64,000 bases of DNA from Plantibacter sp. ME-Dv--P-122b (GCF_030209375.1 NZ_JARVSC010000001.1:434001-498000), one strand, 5' to 3'; shown: positions 7,881 to 18,520, counted from the stretch's first letter. Numbers and translations: made by a program. The notes: a model not told the origin generated them from the sequence alone.

Positions 7881-9697
7881 GCGAGCACCAGGCGGCAGGG
7901 CCGCCGGAGCGGTTCGAGGCTCCGGCCTCGAGTCCCCGGGTGAAGCCGACGGCCGAGGCGATCGTCCCACGCGTGGCCGGACAAAGTCTCGTCGACGGAC
8001 AATGGCACCGGTTGCACCCGGCGACGCCGTTGCTCCGAGGCGGGATCGCGTTCGTCGCCATCCTCGGCATCGTCATCGCGAACCTCCGCGAGCGGCTCAT
8101 CGAGTTCTTCATCCCCGCTCCGGGGATGGAGCAGCCGACCGACCCGATCGACTACATCCTCAACCACGGCTTCGTCGGGTGGGTGCTCCTCGCGATCGCC
8201 GTCGGGCTCATCGTGGTGATCGCCGTGTTCTGGTTCTCATGGCGCATGCACACCTTCCGCGTCACCGACGAGGCGGTGGAGGTGCGCAGCGGCATCCTGT
8301 TCCGCACCAACCGCAAGGCCAAGCTCGACCGCATCCAGGGCGTCTCCATCGAGAAGCCGCTCCTCGCCAGACTCATCGGCGCCTCACGCATCAACGTGAG
8401 CGTCGCGGGCCAGGACGCGAACGTCAAACTCGAGTACCTGTACGGTGCCGACGCCGACGGGCTCCGCCGGGACGTGCTCACACTCGCGAGCGGGGTGAAG
8501 CTCGCCGAACGCCGGCAGGCCGCCGCTGCCGGCGATCCGGCCGACCCGACCCAGCCGCCGCGACCGGCGCCCGACGGCACCGGTGGGGTGTCCCGGTTCG
8601 TCACCGAGCGCGTCGACGACTTCATCTCGCCCGAACTCGACCCGGAGGAGGCGGTGCCGGACTCCGTCGTGCGCCTGACGCTCGGGCGCCTGGTCGGGTC
8701 CACGCTGCTCAGCCCGTTCACCGTGATCGTCCTGATCTCGGTCGTGGTCGGCGTGATCCTCCTCGCCAACGGCCTGGACTGGGCCTGGTTCTGGCTCGTC
8801 CCCATGGTGCTGAGTCTCGGGGCCTTCGTCTGGTCGGGCGTCACGAAGTCGCTGCGGTACAGCATCGCGGCGACGCCGTCGGGCGTCCGCATCGGCTTCG
8901 GGCTCTTCTCGACGACGAACGACACCGTCCCGCCCGGCCGGATCCACGCGATCGAGGTGTCGCAGCCCATCATCTGGCGTCCGTTCGGCTGGTGGCGGGT
9001 GCGGATCAACAAGGCGGGCCTCTCGCTGGAGCAGGCTGCTCGCGGTGCAACGAGCAACACGGTGTTGCCGGTCGGGTCGCTCGTGGACGCCGCCCAGGTC
9101 GTGGAGCTCATGCTCGCGGGCCGGATCGACGGCAGCGCCTGGGCGCCCTTGCAGTCGGCCCTCGCCACGCGCGACGGCGTCGGTTTCGTGGGATCGCCCC
9201 GCCGCTCGCGATGGATCAACTGGTTCTCGTGGCGTCGTACCGGCTACGCCCTGCGCGACGGGATGCTGCTGTTCCGGCAGGGGGTGGTCTGGCGCAAACT
9301 CCACATCCTCCCGCTCGCACGCCTGCAGAGCCTCCGGATCAACCAGGGACCGCTCCTGCGCGCGCTTGATCTCGCCTCCGCGACCGCGCACACGGTCCCC
9401 GGCCCGGTGATCGCCAAGCTCCCGGCCATGGCCCGCGACGAAGCGGTGCGGATGTTCGGCGCGGCGTCGGCGGCGATCGTGGTCGCGCAGTCGACCGACC
9501 GCAGTCACCGATGGGCGAGCTTCGACCCCGAGCACCAGCCGTCCGAGGCGCAGGCGACGGCGCCCTACCTCGGCGAGCCGGTGTCGCCGTCGGACACCCA
9601 GCCAATGACGGAGGCGGACGCCGAGCCGTGGCAGGGGCAGAGCCCGGCACCGTCCGTCCCGCTCCCGACGACCGACCACGACCGGAGGAACACATGA
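7877..9697 (+). CDS. tandem PH-domain (YdbT-like, bPH2) membrane protein
   Basis: A 606-residue multi-pass protein containing three bPH2-like units. Each has the pattern 'R.GI.. R..V.. RIQ/L': VRSGILFRTNRKAKLDRIQ (about residues 135-153), the IGFGLFSTTNDTVPPGRIH region (about 340), and LLFRQGVVWRKLHILPLARLQ (about 460-480). Hydrophobic pairs precede the units. The C-terminus is acidic and disordered. The GTG at 7877 overlaps the preceding stop (GTGA), indicating coupling with the smaller PH partner. Its 3' end overlaps the next ATG by 4 nt. It resembles B. subtilis YdbT in architecture; the biochemical role is not established. Confidence 0.83.
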   Translation: MSEHQAAGPPERFEAPASSPRVKPTAEAIVPRVAGQSLVDGQWHRLHPATPLLRGGIAFVAILGIVIANLRERLIEFFIPAPGMEQPTDPIDYILNHGFVGWVLLAIAVGLIVVIAVFWFSWRMHTFRVTDEAVEVRSGILFRTNRKAKLDRIQGVSIEKPLLARLIGASRINVSVAGQDANVKLEYLYGADADGLRRDVLTLASGVKLAERRQAAAAGDPADPTQPPRPAPDGTGGVSRFVTERVDDFISPELDPEEAVPDSVVRLTLGRLVGSTLLSPFTVIVLISVVVGVILLANGLDWAWFWLVPMVLSLGAFVWSGVTKSLRYSIAATPSGVRIGFGLFSTTNDTVPPGRIHAIEVSQPIIWRPFGWWRVRINKAGLSLEQAARGATSNTVLPVGSLVDAAQVVELMLAGRIDGSAWAPLQSALATRDGVGFVGSPRRSRWINWFSWRRTGYALRDGMLLFRQGVVWRKLHILPLARLQSLRINQGPLLRALDLASATAHTVPGPVIAKLPAMARDEAVRMFGAASAAIVVAQSTDRSHRWASFDPEHQPSEAQATAPYLGEPVSPSDTQPMTEADAEPWQGQSPAPSVPLPTTDHDRRNT

Positions 9698-10407
9698 GCG
9701 CGGAACGACGGAGCGCCAGGCTCGGCGTCGGCATCATCGGGAGTGGTCGCGTCGGCCCGGTCATCGGAGCGGCGCTCGGGGGAGCGGGACACGCGATCGT
9801 CGGCATCACCGCGGTGTCGGAGGAGAGCCTCGAACGGGCGAACGCGCTGTTGCCGGATGTGCCGGTGCTCGATCCGACCGAGGTCGTCGAGCGGAGCGAA
9901 CTCGTCGTCATCGCCGTACCCGATGCGCAACTCGCGTCGTTGGTCGAGGGGCTCGCGGCGGTCGGTGCGTGGCAGCCGGGTCAGCTCGTCGCCCACACCT
10001 CGGCTCGGTTCGGGACCGCGGTCCTCGCTCCGGCCGCGCGTGCCGGTGCCATCCCGCTCGCGATCCACCCGGCCATGGTGTTCACCGGGACGAGCCTCGA
10101 TCTCGCGCGCCTGCACGAGACCTCGTTCGCCGTGACCGCACCGGCCCCGGTCCAACCGATCGGGCAGGCGCTCGTGGTCGAGATGGGCGCGGAGCCCGTG
10201 ATCATCGCCGAGGCCGATCGAGCGGCCTACGCCGAAGCGGTGGAGACGGCCGCGAGCTTCTCCCGCGCGGTCGTGCAGCAGGCGACGGGTCTGCTCCAGG
10301 ACATCGGCGTGGAGAACGCCGGCGGCTTCCTGTCGTCGCTCGTGCGGTCGTCGGTCGATGAAGCCCTGCGCGGCGCGACCACACCCGACGTCGACGAGCT
10401 GCTCTAG
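9694..10407 (+). CDS. Rossmann-like / DUF2520 oxidoreductase-type protein
   Basis: A 237-residue protein with an N-terminal NAD(P)-binding Rossmann motif GIIGSGRVG (residues 13-21) and a C-terminal helical DUF2520 domain. The segment LAIHPAMVFTG is characteristic of the family. It overlaps the upstream PH gene by ATGA. In many actinobacterial genomes this family is next to panC and is suspected of being a ketopantoate-reductase-like enzyme. Here no panC follows; a convergent DoxX gene does. GAGGAA 4 nt before the ATG serves as ribosome binding site. Confidence 0.85.
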   Translation: MSAERRSARLGVGIIGSGRVGPVIGAALGGAGHAIVGITAVSEESLERANALLPDVPVLDPTEVVERSELVVIAVPDAQLASLVEGLAAVGAWQPGQLVAHTSARFGTAVLAPAARAGAIPLAIHPAMVFTGTSLDLARLHETSFAVTAPAPVQPIGQALVVEMGAEPVIIAEADRAAYAEAVETAASFSRAVVQQATGLLQDIGVENAGGFLSSLVRSSVDEALRGATTPDVDELL

Positions 10408-10423
10408 CGGGGCGGACGAACGA

Positions 10424-10457
10424 CCGCCCGCCCACCCGAGGCCGGGCAGGCGGGCGG
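10424..10457. terminator. bidirectional hairpin between DUF2520 gene and DoxX gene
   Basis: CCGCCCGCC at 10424-10432 pairs with GGCGGGCGG at 10449-10457 around a GC-rich loop, in the short spacer between convergent genes. Just after it a 14-bp unit, GCGGACCCGTGTCA, is present twice in tandem (about 10454-10481) and runs into the DoxX stop codon. Confidence 0.5.
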
Positions 10458-10478
10458 ACCCGTGTCAGCGGACCCGTG

Positions 10479-10976
10479 TCAGCGCGTGCGGCGGCGACGG
10501 ATCAGTGCGTCGACGGCGAGTCGGCCCGGGCCGGCGAGCGTGAGTGCGAGCGACGCGAGGGCGAGCAGCATGACGTACTCGAAGCCACCGTCGGCGGCGT
10601 AGAACCCCGCCGGCAGGTGCACGAGCACCATCGCCACCGCCATGGTCACCGCGAGCAGGGCGCCCACGATGCGCGTGCCGAGGCCGACGATGAGCAGCAG
10701 GCCGCCGACCACCTCGAGACCGGCGACGACGACCGCCGCGACCTCCGGTGCCGGGATGCCCATGCCACCGAACCCGGAGGCGACGCCCGGGATGGAGTCG
10801 ACGAGGAACTTCTGGAGGCCGTGGGCGATGAAGACCACGCCGAGGGCCAGGCGCAGGAGGAGAAGGCCGGCGTCGATCCCCGCCTGTCCGCGCGGCGCGG
10901 CGGGGGAGGCCGGGACCGGTGGGACGGTGGTGGCTTCGCGGTGGTCGGTGTGCTGGTGGTCGGAGAGCGTCGTCAT
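10479..10976 (-). CDS. DoxX family membrane protein
   Basis: A 165-residue membrane protein with about four hydrophobic helices and the DoxX hallmark LLLLRLALGVVFIAHGLQKF near residues 43-62. GFYAADGGFEYVMLLALASL follows later. DoxX proteins are linked to thiosulfate oxidation or to redox and membrane-damage responses in some bacteria; substrate here is unknown. The start is the ATG at 10976, with GAAAGG 8-13 nt upstream. A His/Pro-rich 40-residue N-terminus precedes the first helix. It is a single-gene unit, convergent to the folate-cluster genes. Confidence 0.85.
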   Translation of the reverse strand: MTTLSDHQHTDHREATTVPPVPASPAAPRGQAGIDAGLLLLRLALGVVFIAHGLQKFLVDSIPGVASGFGGMGIPAPEVAAVVVAGLEVVGGLLLIVGLGTRIVGALLAVTMAVAMVLVHLPAGFYAADGGFEYVMLLALASLALTLAGPGRLAVDALIRRRRTR

Positions 10977-11067
10977 GACGAGCCTTTCGAGTTCGTTTCC
11001 GGCGTCGGTGCCCCCGATCGGGACTCCTGTCCTCCGAGCCAAGCACGGCCCGGGTACCCGGCGATGT

Positions 11068-11163
11068 CCTCCGAATGGTTGTTCGGAGGCCCTTGTCAGG
11101 ACGTCGATAGCCGGTTCATAGGAAACCGGCCGTGCGCGCGGCCCGCACGGTCCCCGGTAAACT
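11068..11163 (+). promoter_or_regulatory. hairpin array and -10 upstream of lysS
   Basis: Three short inverted repeats lie in a row: CCTCCGAA/TTCGGAGG (11068-11089), CCGGTT/AACCGG (11111-11129) and CCGTGCG/CGCACGG (11130-11150). TAAACT at 11158-11163 follows as probable -10. The TSS would be near 11170, so the hairpins lie upstream of the transcript and may be operator sites or DoxX-side leader structure rather than a T-box. Confidence 0.4.
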
Positions 11164-11193
11164 CCAGTGACCGCACGAGGAGAATCCCACCGC

Positions 11194-12714
<1,521 letters not shown>

Positions 12715-12755
12715 CGGCCACCCGGCAGCACGACCACCGACAGTCAGGCGCGACG

Positions 12756-12902
12756 ATGAGCATGATGGACCCCGGCGACCACCAGGACCCGAAGAAGCAG
12801 GGGCCGACGACGGCGCGCATCACGATCTGGATCGTGGTCGGCGGGATCGGCCTGTACCTCGTCGTCAGCGGTCTGTGGGGCGCCCTCGCCGGAGGCTCCT
12901 GA
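12756..12902 (+). CDS. small single-pass membrane protein
   Basis: A 48-residue ORF: a polar N-terminus (MSMMDPGDHQDPKKQ) followed by one hydrophobic helix (residues 22-45) and a Gly-Gly-Ser end. It begins 41 nt after lysS in the same direction. The start is uncertain because ATGs at 12756, 12762 and 12765 are all in frame and none has a strong ribosome binding site. Codon choice is G/C at third positions, like real genes nearby. Function unknown. Confidence 0.55.
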   Translation: MSMMDPGDHQDPKKQGPTTARITIWIVVGGIGLYLVVSGLWGALAGGS

Positions 12903-12970
12903 GCGAGCTCCCCGGCCCCGGGGCGAACCTTCCGGTCCCTGAGCCTGTCGAAGGGGGGTACGATTGACGG

Positions 12971-13168
12971 GTGATCGAAGACTACTGGCTCAACGCGCTC
13001 TGGTCGCTGCTGCCCACCGTGGTCGTCGGCATCATCTTCTGGGTCGTCATGCGCGCCATCCTGCGGTCCGACCGCAACGAGCGCAAGGCGTACGCGCAGG
13101 TCGAGGCGGAGCAGCGCGCGAAGCTCGGTCTCCCGCCGGTCGAGCCCTCCGCACCTCGCGAGGTCTGA
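12971..13168 (+). CDS. small membrane protein upstream of cls
   Basis: A 65-residue protein with one membrane helix (about 9-28) followed by a charged amphipathic segment (RSDRNERKAYAQVEAEQRAK) and a Pro-rich tail. The GTG at 12971 is preceded by TACGAT at 12959-12964 and 6 nt, a leaderless promoter layout. A CTGAGCCTGTCGAAG-type repeat lies just upstream, at 12934-12953. The function is unknown; the gene sits next to cls. Confidence 0.65.
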   Translation: MIEDYWLNALWSLLPTVVVGIIFWVVMRAILRSDRNERKAYAQVEAEQRAKLGLPPVEPSAPREV

Positions 13169-13246
13169 TCCGCCCGTATCACGTGGCGAGGTCACCCCAC
13201 AGCTGTCCGGCATGGTCAGTAGGCTGGAGCCTCGGCAGCTGAGCGG

Positions 13247-14716
13247 ATGGGCGACATGACGATCGAGTTCTCCTGGAACTGGCTGGGCATCACGGCCCTC
13301 GTCCTGGACTTCATCATCCGTGTCATCGCGGTGATCGTCGTCCCGCGCAACCGGCGCCCCACCGCCGGGATGGCCTGGCTGCTCGCGATCTTCCTCATCC
13401 CGTACGTCGGCGTCATCGCCTTCCTCCTCATCGGGAACCCGAAACTGCCGCGGGTGCGCCGGAAGAAGCAGTACGACATCAACGTCTACATCCGCCAGAC
13501 GACCCGCGACCTCGTCAAGGCGAACCTGACGTCGAACGCGCCGGCCTGGTTCCGGTCGGTCGTGACGCTCAACCGCAACCTCGGGTCGATGCCCCTGCAG
13601 GGCGGGAACACCGCCAGCCTCATCGGTGACTACGAGGCCTCCCTCCACGCCATGGCCGAGGAGGTCGACCGCGCTGAGCAGTTCGTGCACGTCGAGTTCT
13701 ACATCCTCACCTGCGACCGCACCACGAAGCCGTTCTTCGACGCGCTCGAGCGCGCAGTGGCCCGCGGCGTCACGGTCCGGGTCCTGCTCGACCACTTCGC
13801 GAGCTGGCGGACCCCCGACTACAAGCACACGCTGAAACGCCTCACCGCGATGGGGGCTCAGTGGGCGCTCATGCTGCCGCTCCAGCCGTTCAAGGGCAAA
13901 TTCCAACGTCCCGACCTCCGGAACCACCGCAAGATGGTGATCGTCGACGGCGCGGTCGCGTTCATGGGCTCGCAGAACATGATCGACCGGAGTTACAACA
14001 AGCCGGGCAACATCAAGCGGGGTCTCCAGTGGCAGGAGCTCATGACGCGGGTGGAGGGCCCCGGGGTCGCGGGGATCAACACCATCTTCCTGAGCGACTG
14101 GTACAGCGAGACGGGCGACGTCCTGTCCCACGAGGTCGGCCTGCTCGAGGCCCGACCGGTGGGCGACCTCGAGCTGCAGGTCGTGCCGAGCGGGCCGGGG
14201 TTCGACGGCGACAACAACCTCAAGCTGTTCCTCACGCTCATCTATGCGGCGCAGCGGCGCATCGTCATCACGAGTCCGTACTTCGTGCCCGACGAATCGC
14301 TGCTCGCAGCGGTCACGACCGCGGTCCAGCGTGGTGTCCCGGTCGACCTGTTCGTCTCCGAGATCGGCGACCAGGCGATGGTCTGGCATGCGCAGCGTTC
14401 GTACTACGAAGCGCTCCTGCGGGCCGGCGTGCGGATCTTCCAATACCCGGCCCCGTACATCCTGCACGCGAAGCACTTCACGATCGACGACGACGTCGCC
14501 GTGATCGGATCGAGCAACATGGACATGCGTTCCTTCGGTCTCAATCTGGAGGTCTCGCTCATGGTCCGTGGGCGTGAGTTCGTCCAGGAGATGCGCGGCG
14601 TCGAGGACGGGTACCGCGAGATCAGCAAGGAACTGACGCTCGCGGAATGGCTGAAGCAGCCGCTGCGGTCGACGGTGCTCGACAACCTCGCCAGATTGAC
14701 GTCCGCGCTGCAATAG
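13247..14716 (+). CDS. cls: cardiolipin synthase (PLD type)
   Basis: Phosphatidyltransferase that forms cardiolipin at the membrane. The 489-residue protein has two N-terminal membrane helices (about 12-32 and 42-62) and a PLDc_N-type region. Two phospholipase D motifs follow: NHRKMVIVDG (226-235) and HAKHFTIDD (407-415), each with the HxKx4D pattern intact. Length matches ClsA-type enzymes. Starts at 13247 or 13256 are both possible; neither has a strong ribosome binding site, and TAGGCT at 13220-13225 is a likely -10. Confidence 0.92.
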   Translation: MGDMTIEFSWNWLGITALVLDFIIRVIAVIVVPRNRRPTAGMAWLLAIFLIPYVGVIAFLLIGNPKLPRVRRKKQYDINVYIRQTTRDLVKANLTSNAPAWFRSVVTLNRNLGSMPLQGGNTASLIGDYEASLHAMAEEVDRAEQFVHVEFYILTCDRTTKPFFDALERAVARGVTVRVLLDHFASWRTPDYKHTLKRLTAMGAQWALMLPLQPFKGKFQRPDLRNHRKMVIVDGAVAFMGSQNMIDRSYNKPGNIKRGLQWQELMTRVEGPGVAGINTIFLSDWYSETGDVLSHEVGLLEARPVGDLELQVVPSGPGFDGDNNLKLFLTLIYAAQRRIVITSPYFVPDESLLAAVTTAVQRGVPVDLFVSEIGDQAMVWHAQRSYYEALLRAGVRIFQYPAPYILHAKHFTIDDDVAVIGSSNMDMRSFGLNLEVSLMVRGREFVQEMRGVEDGYREISKELTLAEWLKQPLRSTVLDNLARLTSALQ

Positions 14717-14944
14717 TCGGACGGTGATCCCGCGGATATCTGTTGCCTCAGACAGAACGACCGCGCTGATACCCCCGAGGGCTGCCTCCTCGAGAAAGCG
14801 ACGGCCCCCTTCGTCGCGCGCCGCTCGGAGAGCCCGTCCACGACGAGTGTCCGACATCGCAAGAAACTGTGGGTATTCCACATATCAGTCGACCAATTTG
14901 TGTATCGTGTGACCGCCCCCTCTCCTCCAGAAGGTCGGACCCAC
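14717..14944 (+). promoter_or_regulatory. upstream region of the LAVTG surface protein
   Basis: This 228-nt spacer is clearly less GC-rich over 14860-14910 than its surroundings. TATCGT at 14903-14908 is a candidate -10 and TTCCAC at 14876-14881 lies in the upstream zone, though at longer than ideal spacing. AGAAGG at 14929-14934 serves the GTG at 14945. I see no coding sequence here and no convincing terminator for cls. Confidence 0.35.
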
Positions 14945-17900
14945 GTGAACACCATCCTCTTCCGCAGGGCGCTCGGAGCCCTGTCCATCGTCGCCGTCGC
15001 GGGCGGCTCCATGCTGCCGGTCACGGCACCGGAGACCACCTCGACACCCGCTGCCACCTCGACTCCCACCGCCTCGACCGAGGCGCTCGGGCTCAACACC
15101 TCACTGCAGCGCACCGCCACCGGGAGCGTTCCCTTCGATCCGGCGCCCGGCCCAGGACTCGACGTCTCACCCGACGACGCGATACTCCGGTCCCACGACG
15201 CCGTGACGTACACGATCGAGGCGCAGTTGCGCGGGGCCGCCCGGGACAACCGGGTGGTCGTCAGACAACGACTGCCCGAAGGGTTGCAGTGGCCCACCGT
15301 CGATCAGTTGCCCGGGTACTGCGTCGCGGGATCCACGGTCAGTCCCGACCGGGCCGTCCTCGACTGCGTCCGCTCCGACGTCCTCCCGAACTCGGTGAGT
15401 GCGATCGACCTCACCGCGATGCTCACCACCGCGCCACCGAACGGCACGGTCATCAGCGCGCCGCAGGACGGCATCGAGATCATCGCAGTCGATGCCGCCG
15501 ACGGGTCCGAGATCCGGGCCAGCACGACCGCACCGGATCTGGTGGTGAGCAGCGGCCCGCGCGTCAACGTCGGCGTCCGACGGGGGCCGGTCGTCGACAG
15601 CGTGCAGGAGCAGGACGGTGCGCTGGGCTGGTACGTCGCACACGACACGTACCTCTCGATCACGGATTTCGGCACCGATGAGGGACGCGGCGCTCGCGGA
15701 TCGGGGAACGTCGTGGGCGATGTCACCTTCGTCATCGATCTCAGTGGGTATCCAGCCGGCGCACGACTCGCGACCGTGAACCCCGAGGGGCGACCGGTGC
15801 CGCAGCGCTGTCTCACCGGGGCCTTCGACTCCGCGGTCTTCCCGAAGGCGACGGGCGGAGGCGACGACGCGGTCTCGGATTCCGGGACCTGGACCTGTGA
15901 GTCGGCAGCCGACGGTCGCTCCGTCCTCGTCACGGTCAGTGGGGCCGACCTGAGCGGCGACCACATCCCGTCGCGGTCGGCCTCCGGCGCCACGATCACC
16001 GCGCAGGGCTACCTCGCCGTTGCACGATTCGGCGTGTTCGTGCCTGAAGCGGACGTCCCGGCGAACGGCGCCCTGCCGGTGCGGCTGGACCTCGCCGATC
16101 TCCACGTGACCGGTGTCGCCGCCGACGGGACGCCCCTACCGAACGCTCCGGAGCCGCTGGCGGACAACGGCGCCACGGCGACGATCGCGCAGCGTACCGG
16201 CGGCGGAGACCACGCGAGCCGGTACTCGGACCGCCGGACCGACAACCGCAGGGTGCCCGGACAGAGCACGGCCGGCTCCGGCGACGGGCCTGTCGCCGGC
16301 GGCCAGCGGTTCGAGCAGACCGTCGCCTGGAACAACACCACGACGAGCCCCCTGACCGGCGCCGTGCTCTGCGCGGTGTTCGACCCGGCCACCCAGCAGG
16401 TCGGCGAGCGTCCCGGCGGAGGCGACCCGGCGGAGTTCCGCTCCACCGCCGGCGCCGTGATCGTCGACTACGGAACGACGCCCAGCGTCGACGCCGCGGC
16501 CGACGCCGAGACCCGGCAGTCGCAGATGGATGCGACCACCTGCGACGACGCCGACGACACCTGGATCTCCGACCCGTCACTCGTCGACACCGATGACATC
16601 ACGAAGGTCCGGCTCCGTCCCGTCGACGGCGAGCTCCCTCCCCGCACGAGCGTGACCCTGTGGGTGCAACTGCAGGCCAGATCGGGCCTCGACGTCGGCA
16701 CCATGATCACCGAGACCTACAGCATCAAGTCCTCCGGCAACGGCCCGGACCGGGAGTCGGCGACCGCTTGGGTCGAGGACGGGTGGTGGCACGGCCGCTA
16801 CCGGGCGTCCGAGGGCAACGCTCAGTACCCCCGCGGTGACCAGCTGGTCGCCGCGAACGCGGCGGTCACGCTCAACAAGCGGGCCACCTCACCGGAGGTC
16901 GCGCCTGGCGCTCCGGCGCCGATCGCGGCAGGCTCACCGATCACCTTCGAGGTGCGTCCGCAGATCATCACCCCCGACGGGGTGGCTGATCGAGCCGACG
17001 CCGTGACGGTCACGGACTCGCTGCCGGCCGGGTTCCTCTTCGACGAGGGCTCGGCGACCCCGGCGGTCACGACCGCGGTCCCACAGGCGGACGGCAGCAC
17101 GCTCCTCACCTGGGACCTCGGGCGGATCCGCCAAGGAGTCGAGCCGGTGATCGCCTACACCGCGGTCTCGGACCGGTTCTCAGTGGGACAGTTCCTCAAT
17201 CGCGCGATCGTCGCGAGCCCGGACGACCCGGGTTCTCTGGCGGATTTCCCGGCGGAGCAGGGACAGCTCGACTCCCACTACTCCTGGCAGTCGATGGTGG
17301 TCACCACTCCATCCGGGCTGCAGATCGACAAGCACGTCGCCCGGTCCATCGTCGAGTTCGGCGATGCGATCGACGTCGACGTCGTCTTCGGGAACATGAG
17401 CGCCGGGGCCGTGCAGCGCGAGGTCCGGATGATCGACGTCCTCCCGTATCCGGGCGACGACCGGGGCTCGACCGGGCAGGGCGTCCTGGCGGGTCCGGCC
17501 TCGTCGGACGGAGCAGACCTCCGCTACACGGCGGCGCCCGGTGATGCGGTCGCGAGTCACGTCGATCCCGTCGTCGACGACGGCTTCGGCACGCTGCCGG
17601 ACGGAGCGCGGTGGTGTGCGGCGAACGAGTTCGGCATGCCCGGCTGCCCGGCGTCCGTTGTGGAGGTGACCGCGATCGAGGCCACCGTCGCCGAGCTCGC
17701 GCCGTTCGCGCCAGTGGTCGTCGACTACGAGCTGACGACCGCCGGTGCCGCGGTCGACGCCCGGTTCGTGAACGACGCCGTCGTACACTCCGCGACGCAA
17801 TCACTCGGAGCACAATCGCCCCGGGTCGCGGCCCAGCTGGTGAGCTCGGCCCTCGGCGAACGCGTCTGGTGGGATCTCGACGCGAACGGGCTCGACGACG

Positions 17901-18475
17901 ACGGGCTCGACGGGACGCCGGGGCCTGGTGTCGCCGATGTCGAGCTCGAACTGACCGGCACCGACAAGCGCGGTGAGCCGGTCACCCGGTCCGTCACGAC
18001 CGACGCCGACGGACGGTACCGGTTCGACTCGCTCCTCTCCGGTGCCTACCGGATCGACGTGCGACTCCCGGATGATCTGGTGGCCGACGCCACGTCCCCT
18101 CGCGTCGGCGACGACGACCTCCGGAACTCCGCGATCGACCCGGCGGCGTGGGTGATGCCGGACATCGTGATCGCGGACCCGTCGCCGAGCGGAACCGACG
18201 GCGAGGACCTCCGGTGGAACGGCGGTCTCATCGCGACCGATCCCGGGACCGTCCCGGATCCCGAGGGGCCGGGCGTGACGCCTGGTGCGCCGGAGGGCAC
18301 GACCGGCCGGGACACCGCGAGTCCGCTCGCCGTCACCGGCGCCGGGCTCACGACCGGAGCCTTGCTCGCGGGCGGGCTGCTCGTCGTCGCCGGCCTACTC
18401 GTCCTGGCGCTGCGGCGGACGCGACGGCTCGTCGCATCGGAGCAGCCGACGGACAGCCCGGCCTCGACCGAGTGA
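14945..18475 (+). CDS. large cell-surface protein with DUF11-like repeats, SdrD-B-like domain and LAVTG sorting signal
   Basis: A 1176-residue secreted protein. The N-terminus (VNTILFRRALGALSIVAVAGGS) is a signal peptide followed by a Thr/Ser/Pro-rich linker. Several DUF11-like (isopeptide/'conserved repeat') beta-sandwich segments follow, recognisable by 'VTDSLPAGFLFDEGSA', 'QIDKHVARSIVEFGDAIDV' and similar. An SdrD-B/carboxypeptidase-like unit near 965-1040 reads GERVWWDLDANGLDDDG then DADGRYRFDSLLSGAYRIDV. The C-terminus has LAVTG (1128-1132), a hydrophobic helix and an Arg-rich tail, a sortase E-style LAXTG signal. The GTG at 14945 has AGAAGG 10 nt upstream. A structural or adhesive role is inferred from architecture only. 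Confidence 0.8.
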   Translation: MNTILFRRALGALSIVAVAGGSMLPVTAPETTSTPAATSTPTASTEALGLNTSLQRTATGSVPFDPAPGPGLDVSPDDAILRSHDAVTYTIEAQLRGAARDNRVVVRQRLPEGLQWPTVDQLPGYCVAGSTVSPDRAVLDCVRSDVLPNSVSAIDLTAMLTTAPPNGTVISAPQDGIEIIAVDAADGSEIRASTTAPDLVVSSGPRVNVGVRRGPVVDSVQEQDGALGWYVAHDTYLSITDFGTDEGRGARGSGNVVGDVTFVIDLSGYPAGARLATVNPEGRPVPQRCLTGAFDSAVFPKATGGGDDAVSDSGTWTCESAADGRSVLVTVSGADLSGDHIPSRSASGATITAQGYLAVARFGVFVPEADVPANGALPVRLDLADLHVTGVAADGTPLPNAPEPLADNGATATIAQRTGGGDHASRYSDRRTDNRRVPGQSTAGSGDGPVAGGQRFEQTVAWNNTTTSPLTGAVLCAVFDPATQQVGERPGGGDPAEFRSTAGAVIVDYGTTPSVDAAADAETRQSQMDATTCDDADDTWISDPSLVDTDDITKVRLRPVDGELPPRTSVTLWVQLQARSGLDVGTMITETYSIKSSGNGPDRESATAWVEDGWWHGRYRASEGNAQYPRGDQLVAANAAVTLNKRATSPEVAPGAPAPIAAGSPITFEVRPQIITPDGVADRADAVTVTDSLPAGFLFDEGSATPAVTTAVPQADGSTLLTWDLGRIRQGVEPVIAYTAVSDRFSVGQFLNRAIVASPDDPGSLADFPAEQGQLDSHYSWQSMVVTTPSGLQIDKHVARSIVEFGDAIDVDVVFGNMSAGAVQREVRMIDVLPYPGDDRGSTGQGVLAGPASSDGADLRYTAAPGDAVASHVDPVVDDGFGTLPDGARWCAANEFGMPGCPASVVEVTAIEATVAELAPFAPVVVDYELTTAGAAVDARFVNDAVVHSATQSLGAQSPRVAAQLVSSALGERVWWDLDANGLDDDGLDGTPGPGVADVELELTGTDKRGEPVTRSVTTDADGRYRFDSLLSGAYRIDVRLPDDLVADATSPRVGDDDLRNSAIDPAAWVMPDIVIADPSPSGTDGEDLRWNGGLIATDPGTVPDPEGPGVTPGAPEGTTGRDTASPLAVTGAGLTTGALLAGGLLVVAGLLVLALRRTRRLVASEQPTDSPASTE

Positions 18476-18486
18476 CGAGGCCGTGA

Positions 18487-18520
18487 GTCGGGCCGCGGGA
18501 TCGATGTCCCGTGGCCCGAC
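18487..18520 (+). terminator. hairpin after the LAVTG surface protein gene
   Basis: A 14-bp stem with one mismatch: GTCGGGCC.CGGGA (18487-18500) pairs with TCCCG.GGCCCGAC (18507-18520) around a TCGATG loop, 11 nt after the stop codon. No long T-run follows. Confidence 0.6.

Noticed and set aside
10479-10976. DoxX gene as an inserted mobile element.
   Set aside because: No inverted repeats, target duplication or transposase. Base composition and codon use match neighbours.
11068-11150. A T-box or other riboswitch before lysS.
   Set aside because: The stems lie upstream of the likely -10, and no T-box consensus or specifier-like domain was found.
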